Assembly: GCA_945866165.1 (NCBI GenBank)
Contig: CAMBGO010000034.1
Span: 1 to 14,883 of the forward strand
Direction of reading: 5' to 3'
DNA length: 14,883 bases
Source: Chitinophaga pinensis
GTDB lineage: Bacteria > Bacteroidota > Bacteroidia > Chitinophagales > Chitinophagaceae
Shown in pieces: positions 1-6,704 of this stretch (the first letter of the stretch is position 1; each line of letters starts with the position of its first letter). Position numbers and translations under genes: made by a program. The notes beneath the pieces are model-generated. The model had not been told where the DNA came from. It ran no database searches and saw only the letters and a list, made by a program, of their open reading frames with translations.

Positions 1-489
1 ATTTTCGACGATAACGCAAACAGGAATATTAGTATAATGATAAAAGAGCTATCTCAGAGTAGTACCAGGTTAAATGCAATGTTAAAACCGGGCACTGGAA
101 GTTTAGCGAAAACAATGGAGAATATTGAAGGAATTACAAATAACTTTGAACACAATAATGACTCTATAACAGCATTAATAAACAATATCACAAAGGTATC
201 AAATGATCTTACAAAAGCACAATTAGATAAAAGCATTGCCACCCTTTCATCCGCAGCAGAAAACTTGAATTTAATTCTTGGCTCAATCAGAGAAGGAAAG
301 GGAACCATGGGGATGATAATGAATGACAAAAAACTATACGAAAATCTTAATGGTACTGCAAATAGCCTAAATATTCTTTTGCAGGATTTTAGAATTCATC
401 CAAAAAGATATGTTCAATTTTCTGTTTTTGGAAAAAAAGACAAATCAGAGCCATTAATGTCAGCTTTACCAGATTCATTGAACAAGTGA
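1..489 (+). CDS. MCE/MlaD family protein, C-terminal part (partial at left edge)
   Basis: The reading frame is open from base 1, so this is the 3' end of a longer gene; the first ATG at 37 is internal. About 162 residues are visible. They are rich in Asn, Ile and Leu with helical, coiled-coil-like repeats (SNDLTKAQLDKSIATLSSAA). A turn motif EGKGTMGMIMND precedes a tail containing HPKRYVQFSVFGKK, which I recognise as the usual ending of Bacteroidota MlaD/MCE proteins (GKGTLG and NPKRYVxFSxFGK). In this family the N-terminal MCE domain, missing here, forms a ring anchored in the inner membrane that moves phospholipids between the membranes; the C-terminal helices form a periplasmic barrel or needle. 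The stop codon overlaps or nearly touches the OstA-like gene that follows, which suggests one mRNA and an envelope role for both. The lipid substrate cannot be told from the sequence. Confidence 0.85.
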   Translation: MFDDNANRNISIMIKELSQSSTRLNAMLKPGTGSLAKTMENIEGITNNFEHNNDSITALINNITKVSNDLTKAQLDKSIATLSSAAENLNLILGSIREGKGTMGMIMNDKKLYENLNGTANSLNILLQDFRIHPKRYVQFSVFGKKDKSEPLMSALPDSLNK

Positions 490-494
490 ATAAC

Positions 495-2507
495 ATGGTA
501 AATAATTTCAAGATCTTATTGCTCTTTTTTTTATGCTTTTCAACCTTATCAGCTGTATCTCAGGATACTCGCAAAATTGACTCCATTCGTAAGGCCCATG
601 CAGCTAGACTTAAAAAAACCATCAGATTGATTGAAGCTGAAAACAAAAAAAATAACAGAAAAAACGGCCAGATTGATACTGCTTTAAAAAGAAAGTCAGA
701 AGATGTAAATCAAAATACCCTTTTTCAAACTGATTCTTCACAAAAAGAAAACAAAGGTCAATTCATTCAGGTTTTAAAGTCTGATATTTTTAGACGTGTA
801 AAAGTTGATTCCTTTAACACATTAAATGTTTTAGTAGGGAATGTGTTAATGAAACAGGATAATACTCTTTTTTACTGTGATAGTGCCATACAAAATATTG
901 GAGTCAATGAGATTGAAGCATTTGGAAAAGTTCATATCAATGATTCCGACAGCATACACACATACTCCGATTACCTTAAATACATAGGTCAAACAAGAAT
1001 AGCAACATTAAAAGATAATGTGAAGCTAACAGATGGAAAAGCAGTTCTAACAACGGATGAATTAGAATACGATTTAAATGCAAAGCTTGGCACCTATTTA
1101 AAAGGAGGAAAGTTAGTTAATGGGAAGTCAGTGCTAACAAGCACACAAGGCTATTACTATGCAGACACCAAGGATGTTTATTTCCAAAAGAATGTTCTGC
1201 TGGTAGACCCTGAATACATTATGAATACAGATACCCTACTATACAATGTAAATACAGAAACAGCAAGTTTTTTAGCAATTACAACAATTCGTGATGATAA
1301 AACCAGAATCAAAACTAGAAGCGGGTATTATAACTTAAAATCAGGAAAGGCGAAGTTTACCAATAGACCTATTTTAATTGATAGTGTTCAAATGGTAATT
1401 GCAGATAATTTGATCTACGATAAAATTTCTGGTGAAGGAACTGGCGATGGCAATGTTTTCTACAGGGATTCTTCTCAAGGCATATCAATGCTTTCTGGTG
1501 GCGCATTTTTCAATACCCTTTCGAAAGAAGTTACAACCTATAAAAGTCCTGTTTTAATTATGAAACAAGATAAAGATAATCTCTATTTGGCTGCAGATAC
1601 ACTGTTTTCAGCATACCAAAGAATTGAACCAATTAAACAAAAAAATAAAATAGATTCTTCTCAGAAAAAAGATACCATCAATTTAAAAAAATCAAACATT
1701 AATAATACCAACGATTCAATTGATAGAAAAAACATTATTCAACTTAAGGAACATGCTGATTCCTTAACTATTGCAGATTCATCACTGTATTCATATAAAA
1801 AGGACTCAATTATCAAAATAGATTCTATAAAACCTTCAAGTTCCGATAGCACAAGCCTTAATGCAAGTCTTAAAAAATTGAAAAACAATACCGATTCAAT
1901 ATTCCTACACGACACTACCAATAAAGTAGGGATAACAGATTCTGTAAGGTATTTCAAAGGTTTTCACAATGTCAGGATGTATTCAGATTCTATTCAGGGA
2001 AAGTCTGATAGCATCTATTATTCACTTATTGATTCAGTATTTAAGTTTTACAAGGACCCTGTAATCTGGTCTAATGGCAATCAAATATCAGGTGATTCCA
2101 TAATGCTAACCACAAAAAATAAGCAAGCAGATCAATTTATTGTTGATCAAAATGCGATATCTATAAGCACAACTGGAGATGGGTTATTTAATCAATTACG
2201 AGGATCAAAAATGATTGGAATATTTAAAGATGGTGAAATTGATAGCATTCAGGCAATTGGCAATGGCCAAAGCCTTTACTATTTGCAAGATGATGACAGT
2301 GCATATTTAGGAATGGATTTAACTGAAGCCGGCAACATCATCATGACATTTAAAAATAGGGAGCTAAAAAAAGTAATCTGGGTTAAAGGGGCAAAGGGAA
2401 CTACTTATCCTTTCAATAAAATTCCAGAAGACAAAAGACGACTTAAAAACTTCAGGTGGCTTGAAGCAATACGACCTAAGAGTGCAGGTGAATTGTTTGG
2501 AAAGTAA
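495..2507 (+). CDS. OstA/LptA-like organic solvent tolerance family protein
   Basis: The product is about 670 residues. It starts with a clear export signal (MVNNFKILLLFFLCF, then LSAVSQ). The mature part matches the OstA-like proteins of Bacteroidota: strand-turn repeats of the type GNVLMKQDNTLFYCDSA and FGKVHINDSDSIHTYSDYL at about residues 90-255, and again from about 485 to 600 (YKDPVIWSNGNQISGDSI). LptA/OstA-type domains form beta-jellyroll slides that carry LPS across the periplasm to LptD; that role here is inferred from family membership. Between the two blocks, at about residues 382-473, lies an Asp-Ser-rich low-complexity linker. I chose the ATG at 495. A GTG at 486, overlapping the upstream stop as GTGA, would add three residues, but GTG starts are uncommon in this phylum and the signal peptide is complete without them. 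The gene follows the MCE gene directly and converges on trxB. Confidence 0.82.
   Translation: MVNNFKILLLFFLCFSTLSAVSQDTRKIDSIRKAHAARLKKTIRLIEAENKKNNRKNGQIDTALKRKSEDVNQNTLFQTDSSQKENKGQFIQVLKSDIFRRVKVDSFNTLNVLVGNVLMKQDNTLFYCDSAIQNIGVNEIEAFGKVHINDSDSIHTYSDYLKYIGQTRIATLKDNVKLTDGKAVLTTDELEYDLNAKLGTYLKGGKLVNGKSVLTSTQGYYYADTKDVYFQKNVLLVDPEYIMNTDTLLYNVNTETASFLAITTIRDDKTRIKTRSGYYNLKSGKAKFTNRPILIDSVQMVIADNLIYDKISGEGTGDGNVFYRDSSQGISMLSGGAFFNTLSKEVTTYKSPVLIMKQDKDNLYLAADTLFSAYQRIEPIKQKNKIDSSQKKDTINLKKSNINNTNDSIDRKNIIQLKEHADSLTIADSSLYSYKKDSIIKIDSIKPSSSDSTSLNASLKKLKNNTDSIFLHDTTNKVGITDSVRYFKGFHNVRMYSDSIQGKSDSIYYSLIDSVFKFYKDPVIWSNGNQISGDSIMLTTKNKQADQFIVDQNAISISTTGDGLFNQLRGSKMIGIFKDGEIDSIQAIGNGQSLYYLQDDDSAYLGMDLTEAGNIIMTFKNRELKKVIWVKGAKGTTYPFNKIPEDKRRLKNFRWLEAIRPKSAGELFGK
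1638..1910 (+). repeat. Asp-Ser-rich low-complexity linker encoded inside the OstA-like gene
   Basis: This in-frame stretch of about 90 codons is dominated by Ser, Asp, Lys, Asn and Ile. It contains eight Asp-Ser pairs at irregular spacing (for example NDSI, ADSL, KDSI, SDST, TDSI), and the DNA is A-rich. It separates the two OstA-like blocks and looks like a disordered, extendable spacer rather than a folded domain. The repeats are degenerate at DNA level, so this is not a simple tandem duplication. Confidence 0.5.
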
Positions 2508-2527
2508 ATCAAGAATTAATGCTTGAT
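2508..2527. terminator. Possible weak bidirectional terminator between convergent genes
   Basis: A perfect 6-bp inverted repeat, ATCAAG and CTTGAT, is separated by eight bases. It sits in the 25-bp gap between the OstA-like stop and the trxB stop. The stem is GC-poor and there is no long T-tract on either side, so it is at best a weak terminator. The position between convergent stops is the main reason for listing it. Confidence 0.22.
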
Positions 2528-2532
2528 AATCG

Positions 2533-3477
2533 TCAATGGCCAATGGCAGCAAGATATCGTTCTGCATCAAGTGCAGCCATACATCCACTACCAGCAGCAG
2601 TTACAGCCTGTCTGTAATTTTTATCTTGAACATCCCCACAAGCAAAAACACCTTCAATATTGGTCTTGGTTGTTCCAGGAATTGTTTTAATATACCCTGC
2701 CTCATCCATATCTAGAAAACCATTAAAGATTGAAGAATTAGGCTCATGACCAATTGCAACAAAAAAGCCTGAGATTGGAATTTCTTGTTTTTCACCCGTT
2801 TTATTATTTACGATTCGCACTGCTTCCACTTTCTGTTCTCCTAAAATTTCATCTGTATTAGTATTCCAATAGATTTTTATATTGGAAGTATTCTTGACCC
2901 GATCTTGCATAACTTTTGATGCCTTCATTTCACCTTTTCGAATGAACATGTGCACCGTTGTACAAAGTTTACTCAAATAATGGGCTTCCTCAGCAGCAGT
3001 ATCTCCAGCACCTACGATTGCAACTTCTTTTCCCTTAAAGAAAAAGCCATCACAAACAGCGCAGGCACTTACACCAAAACCATTTAACCGTTGCTCGCTT
3101 TCAAGACCAAGCCACTTAGCAGATGCTCCAGTAGCAATTATAACTGTGTCGGCATGAATTTCCTTTTCCTCATCAATCCAAACTTTAAATGGTCGTGATG
3201 AAAAATCAACTTTGGTAGCAAGCCCAAACCTAATATCAGCACCCATTCTTGTAGCTTGCTTTTCGAAATCAACCATCATTTCAGGTCCCTGAACACCATT
3301 GGGATAACCTGGATAATTTTCAACTTCTGTTGTAATTGTGAGCTGTCCCCCAGGTTGAATGCCTTGATACAATGTTGGAATTAGGTTAGCACGTGATGTA
3401 TAAATTGCTGCAGTGTATCCTGCAGGACCTGATCCGATTATAAGGCATGAAGTTTTTTCTATAGTTGAATTGCTCAT
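2533..3477 (-). CDS. trxB: Thioredoxin-disulfide reductase (TrxB)
   Basis: The 314-residue product has the full layout of a low-molecular-weight thioredoxin reductase. An FAD-binding GSGPAG is at residues 15-20, the redox-active pair is Cys139 and Cys142 (CAVC followed by DG), an NADPH-binding GAGDTA is at 156-161, and a C-terminal FAD motif reads ACGDVQD near 279-285. It transfers electrons from NADPH to thioredoxin in the cytoplasm. Length matches the family. The NADPH 2'-phosphate loop reads FIRKGEMKASK, where E. coli has an HRR...R pattern, so some arginines are lysines here. The start ATG lies 19 bases after a -7 promoter motif and has no Shine-Dalgarno sequence. The gene appears to be transcribed alone: its 3' neighbour is convergent and a separate lipoprotein gene ends 144 bases upstream. 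Confidence 0.97.
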   Translation of the reverse strand: MSNSTIEKTSCLIIGSGPAGYTAAIYTSRANLIPTLYQGIQPGGQLTITTEVENYPGYPNGVQGPEMMVDFEKQATRMGADIRFGLATKVDFSSRPFKVWIDEEKEIHADTVIIATGASAKWLGLESEQRLNGFGVSACAVCDGFFFKGKEVAIVGAGDTAAEEAHYLSKLCTTVHMFIRKGEMKASKVMQDRVKNTSNIKIYWNTNTDEILGEQKVEAVRIVNNKTGEKQEIPISGFFVAIGHEPNSSIFNGFLDMDEAGYIKTIPGTTKTNIEGVFACGDVQDKNYRQAVTAAGSGCMAALDAERYLAAIGH

Positions 3478-3496
3478 GGTAAAATTTTACTATCTG

Positions 3497-3528
3497 CAAA
3501 AATAAGGTAATATCCCGAAAAGGTACAA
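3497..3528 (-). promoter_or_regulatory. Bacteroidota-type promoter of trxB
   Basis: On the minus strand a TTG (3528-3526) is followed after 21 bases by TATTTTTG (3504-3497). This fits the phylum's sigma consensus of a TTG element near -33 and TAnnTTTG near -7. The start codon follows 19 bases after the -7 motif, so the leader should be only about a dozen bases. The spacing and the exact -7 match make this the best promoter in the window. Confidence 0.6.
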
Positions 3529-3621
3529 GACTGGCTAGAAAGGAAAGTTTAATATAATTATAGAATTAAAATCTATTTAGGTCAATTCTACATCTTTGAA
3601 TAGACAAGACTAGATTTGACA

Positions 3622-4479
3622 CTATTTAGGAATAATTAGGGTTCGATATTGTGCACCATAGCCACCAAAATAACCAATTGCATTGCCTGAAATAGTTGAA
3701 AGTATCTTGGTAGGACTCGAAAAAGGATTACCAACACTTTGGTAGTTGAATTCAAAAGTTCTCCAGAAATCAAATGTTTGTCGATCAATATTGCAAAGCT
3801 TGAGGGTTACGGTATCCCCTCTTTTAAATGACCCACTATCAGGCTGAGCTCCAATATTTTTATCAACCCCCTTGTCAATAGATACCGAATAGGTCTTCCC
3901 ATCAACTAAGGCATCATCAAAAACACTGTTCAAACCTGGTAAAAATCTAGATCCATTTACCTTGGTAAAATAACGAATACAATCGCCTAATCCGGGACGA
4001 TCAGTTGCTTTTATCATTAAAACTGCATTAATTGTATCATTACCAAAAGGTGGTTTTTCCCACCAAACTGAATCAATTTTTCTAGTGATTTCTGGAATGG
4101 TTGTTGAGGATTTATAGATATCATTACCAATTTTCACCGTGAGATCATACTTACCCTTAATGACTCCAAGTAATTTTTTAGATGTGTAAAAATAAATAAC
4201 ACCCCCATTGGTTTTAGTAGAATCCTCTTGAAGTGCAAAATCAGCTTTGCCATCGTTGATGCTTACATTGGCATTATGAACATAAGACGATGTTATGATT
4301 TCCGGGTTGATTTGCTTAAAATAGTTTAAACTGTTCGATAAAACCACAACTGGAGGCAATCCATTTTCGATTGTTGCATCAACTACTAACTGTGGTTCAC
4401 TTACATCAAGTTTCAGGTCAATCTCTTTTTCACAAGATATCAGGAAAATGAAAGAAAGGATAAAAAAATATTTGCGCAT
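3622..4479 (-). CDS. DUF4249 family lipoprotein
   Basis: The 285-residue protein begins with a lipoprotein signal: positively charged start, hydrophobic core, then LISC with the lipidated cysteine at residue 16. The next residues, EKEIDLKLD, match the start typical of DUF4249 proteins. Acidic residues right after the cysteine resemble the Bacteroidota signal for moving lipoproteins to the cell surface, so outer-membrane and possibly surface location is inferred. The rest fits the family: an N-terminal beta domain (QLVVDATIENGLPPVVVLS), a middle part with carboxypeptidase-regulatory-like strands (LTVKIGNDIYKSSTTIPE) and a C-terminal YFGGYGAQYRTLIIPK. The family usually accompanies a TonB-dependent receptor, but none is next to it here. 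The exact function is unknown. It lies downstream of rpoD but behind a strong terminator, so it is probably transcribed separately. Confidence 0.8.
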   Translation of the reverse strand: MRKYFFILSFIFLISCEKEIDLKLDVSEPQLVVDATIENGLPPVVVLSNSLNYFKQINPEIITSSYVHNANVSINDGKADFALQEDSTKTNGGVIYFYTSKKLLGVIKGKYDLTVKIGNDIYKSSTTIPEITRKIDSVWWEKPPFGNDTINAVLMIKATDRPGLGDCIRYFTKVNGSRFLPGLNSVFDDALVDGKTYSVSIDKGVDKNIGAQPDSGSFKRGDTVTLKLCNIDRQTFDFWRTFEFNYQSVGNPFSSPTKILSTISGNAIGYFGGYGAQYRTLIIPK

Positions 4480-4510
4480 AAATTAATAACAAAAAATAAA
4501 AGCAGGTGTT

Positions 4511-4536
4511 CAAAAAAAAAACCCGCAAAAGCGGGG
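4511..4536 (-). terminator. Rho-independent terminator after rpoD
   Basis: Read on the minus strand, CCCGC, a TTTT loop and GCGGG form a 5-bp all-GC stem followed at once by a run of ten T. It lies about 18 bases after the rpoD stop and ends about 30 bases before the lipoprotein start, so it separates the two same-strand genes. Confidence 0.85.
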
Positions 4537-4553
4537 CTTGGAATCAGTAATTA

Positions 4554-5411
4554 TTAACCTAAATAAGCCTTTAATGCACTACTATATCGAGCCTTTTGCA
4601 AACGCTTAATAGCCCTTTCTTTAATTTGACGAATACGCTCTTTTGTAAGATCATACTTTTGACCAATTTGTTCAATTGTAACACCATTCTCGCCATCCAA
4701 TCCAAAGTAAGCATTTACGATTTCAGCTTCACGTGGACTCAATGATTTTAACACACGTTTAATTTCAGCACGAAGAGAATCCTTCATCACATCGTCATCT
4801 GTATCATCACCACCTTGCAACAAATCACCCATTGCCACATCCTCTGCTTCATGAACTGGAGCATCTAAAGAAGTATGCCTTGTATTGCTTTGGAATATAT
4901 TATTGATTTCGGTTTCACTCATTTCAAGAATCTCAGCTAATTCTTCAGTTGAAGGTTCACGCTCATGTTCTTGCTCAAAAGCCATGTATGCTTTGTTTGC
5001 TTTATTGTAGGTTCCAATTTTGTTCTGAGGAAGTCTTACAAGTCGACCCTGCTCTGCCAATGCTTGTAAAATTGACTGACGAATCCACCATACAGCATAA
5101 GAAATGAATTTAAAACCCTTGGTTTCATCAAAACGTTGGGCCGCTTTGATCAATCCTAAATTGCCTTCATTAATAAGATCACTTAGAGAAAGTCCCTGAT
5201 GTTGATATTGCTTTGCAACAGAAACAACGAAACGTAAATTTGCTTGAACTAACTTATCTAAAGAACGCTGATCGTTCATTTTGATTCTTTGTGCAAGTGT
5301 TGTTTCCTCCTCAGGACTAATCATTGAAATTTTAGAAATTTCCTGAAGGTATTTTTCAACTGCCTGCGAATCGCGGTTGGTAATCTGTGTAGCTATTTTT
5401 AATTGCCTCAT
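4554..5411 (-). CDS. rpoD: RNA polymerase primary sigma factor, RpoD/SigA family
   Basis: The 285-residue protein is a compact group 1-type sigma-70. After a short start (MRQLKIATQITN) come region 1.2 (VEKYLQEISKI), region 2 with NLRFVVSVAKQYQHQGLSLS, the core-binding INEGNLGLIKAAQRFDE and the -10 recognition helix with ISYAVWWIRQSILQALAEQ. Region 3 carries REPSTEELAEIL, and region 4 has LSPREAEIVNAYFGLDG plus the -35 helix TKERIRQIKERAIKRL. Region 1.1 and the long non-conserved insert of E. coli RpoD are absent, which is normal for the principal sigma of Bacteroidota, whose promoters read TTG and TAnnTTTG. Such sites occur in this window. The start is fixed by the conserved N-terminus. The gene is alone between a divergent promoter region and its own terminator. 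Confidence 0.95.
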   Translation of the reverse strand: MRQLKIATQITNRDSQAVEKYLQEISKISMISPEEETTLAQRIKMNDQRSLDKLVQANLRFVVSVAKQYQHQGLSLSDLINEGNLGLIKAAQRFDETKGFKFISYAVWWIRQSILQALAEQGRLVRLPQNKIGTYNKANKAYMAFEQEHEREPSTEELAEILEMSETEINNIFQSNTRHTSLDAPVHEAEDVAMGDLLQGGDDTDDDVMKDSLRAEIKRVLKSLSPREAEIVNAYFGLDGENGVTIEQIGQKYDLTKERIRQIKERAIKRLQKARYSSALKAYLG

Positions 5412-5459
5412 GGTAAAATTTGTCTCTTCGTTTCTATGTATTAATTAAACCCAATAAGC

Positions 5460-5473
5460 TCTTCATTTGAAGA
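5460..5473. repeat. Short inverted repeat in the presumed rpoD leader
   Basis: TCTTCA and TGAAGA form a perfect 6-bp inverted repeat around two bases. It lies about 50 bases upstream of the rpoD start, in what would be the untranslated leader if the -7 motif at 5503-5510 is used. It could be a small hairpin or a protein-binding site. With a loop of only two bases and AT-rich surroundings it may equally be chance. Confidence 0.2.
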
Positions 5474-5502
5474 ATAAAAAAATGATGGTTTTGGGCTAAA
5501 TG

Positions 5503-5510
5503 CAAAATTA
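5503..5510 (-). promoter_or_regulatory. Candidate -7 element for rpoD
   Basis: The minus strand reads TAATTTTG, an exact match to TAnnTTTG, 91 bases before the rpoD start. The nearest upstream TTG is only 14 bases away, shorter than the usual 19-21, so only the -7 half is well supported. The 273-bp gap around it (5412-5684) holds no gene; I see only this site, the small inverted repeat at 5460-5473 and a weak match before the aldolase start. Confidence 0.4.
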
Positions 5511-5684
5511 AAATTCATTTTCCACAATTCACTCATAATCTTTAGAAAAGGTTGGAATTATTTGATTTTTAGATTAAAAAGTTCCTAAAATGTTGATAAA
5601 ATGACCGTTTTCTTAAATTTTCAATTTGGACTTAAAAAATAAAAAAGTTCAATTTAAAAACACCATATCCGTTAATTTCGCTGC

Positions 5685-6704
5685 ATGATAATTGATCTTA
5701 GATCCGATACAGTAACAAAGCCGACTCCAGCAATGCTCGATGCCATGGCTTCAGCTCCCCTTGGCGATGATGTTTTTGGGGAAGACCCATCAATTAATGA
5801 ACTTGAAACCCTGGCTGCCTCAATGTTTGGCAAAGAAAAAGCATTGTTTTGTCCAAGTGGTACCATGACCAACCAAATTGCCATCAAATGCCATACACAG
5901 CCTGGCGACGAGGTTATTTGCGATGAATTATCGCATGTGTATCAATATGAAGGTGGTGGAATTGCGTTTAATTCAGGTGCCTCAGTAAAATTACTTCAAG
6001 GAAACAGGGGAAGAATTAACGCTGATATGGTAAAAGCTGCCATTCAACCTGATGATGTACACAAGCCAATTTCTAGCTTGGTTGTAGTTGAAAATACTGG
6101 AAACAGAGGTGGTGGAAGTTGTTATGAGTTTCAGGAAATTGAAAATATTTCTACTTTATGCAAAGAAAACAAGTTAGCCTTTCATATTGATGGGGCCCGT
6201 CTCTTCAATGCAATCGTTGCAAAAAAAGAAACGTCCATCCAATACGGAAAGGCTTTTGATACAATTTCTATTTGTTTGAGCAAAGGACTGGGTGCGCCTG
6301 TTGGAAGTCTTTTACTGGGTGATATACAGTTCATTAAAAGGGCTAAAAGATTCAGAAAAGTCTTTGGAGGTGGAATGCGGCAAGCGGGAAGCTTGGCTGC
6401 AGCTGGCACTTATGCCCTGAAAAACAATGTTGAAAGGTTGGCAATAGATCATATAAAGGCAAAAGAAATTGAACAGGTTCTTTCCGGAAAATCATTCATA
6501 AAAGATTTATTTCCTGTTGAAACAAATATCGTAATAGCAGAATGTGTGCCTGGTTTCAACTTGAATGAATTCATTTTAAAAATGAAGGAAATGGGTATCC
6601 TGTTTTTTGCCATATCCCCCAATAAATTCAGAATGGTAACCCATTTAGACATCTCCAATCAGATGCAAGATAAACTACTCGAAACAATACATAACATTAA
6701 CTAA
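5685..6704 (+). CDS. ltaE: Low-specificity L-threonine aldolase (PLP-dependent)
   Basis: The 339-residue protein begins with the family's hallmark LRSDTVTKPTPAML, immediately followed by GDDVFGEDPS. His84 in ELSHVYQYE is the active-site histidine that stacks on the cofactor. HIDGAR puts Asp169 at the pyridine nitrogen and Arg172 nearby, and Lys200 in LSKGLGAPVGS is the Schiff-base lysine. The enzyme splits L-threonine or L-allo-threonine into glycine and acetaldehyde in the cytoplasm. Length fits the family (about 330-350). The start is fixed by the conserved N-terminus. A weak -7-like sequence, TAATTTCG, ends four bases before the ATG, so the message may be leaderless. The stop overlaps the pgi start by one base (TAATG), which implies translational coupling. 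Some members act on related beta-hydroxy amino acids, so stereospecificity is not certain. Confidence 0.92.
   Translation: MIIDLRSDTVTKPTPAMLDAMASAPLGDDVFGEDPSINELETLAASMFGKEKALFCPSGTMTNQIAIKCHTQPGDEVICDELSHVYQYEGGGIAFNSGASVKLLQGNRGRINADMVKAAIQPDDVHKPISSLVVVENTGNRGGGSCYEFQEIENISTLCKENKLAFHIDGARLFNAIVAKKETSIQYGKAFDTISICLSKGLGAPVGSLLLGDIQFIKRAKRFRKVFGGGMRQAGSLAAAGTYALKNNVERLAIDHIKAKEIEQVLSGKSFIKDLFPVETNIVIAECVPGFNLNEFILKMKEMGILFFAISPNKFRMVTHLDISNQMQDKLLETIHNIN

Noticed and set aside
1739..1957. Minus-strand open frame over the Asp-Ser-rich part of the OstA-like gene
   Set aside because: It is a by-product of low-complexity codons on the other strand, with a Leu/Ser-rich composition that mirrors the sense strand.
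5672..5887. Minus-strand open frame of 71 codons over the ltaE start
   Set aside because: It overlaps the strongly conserved aldolase N-terminus in antisense and resembles no known protein.
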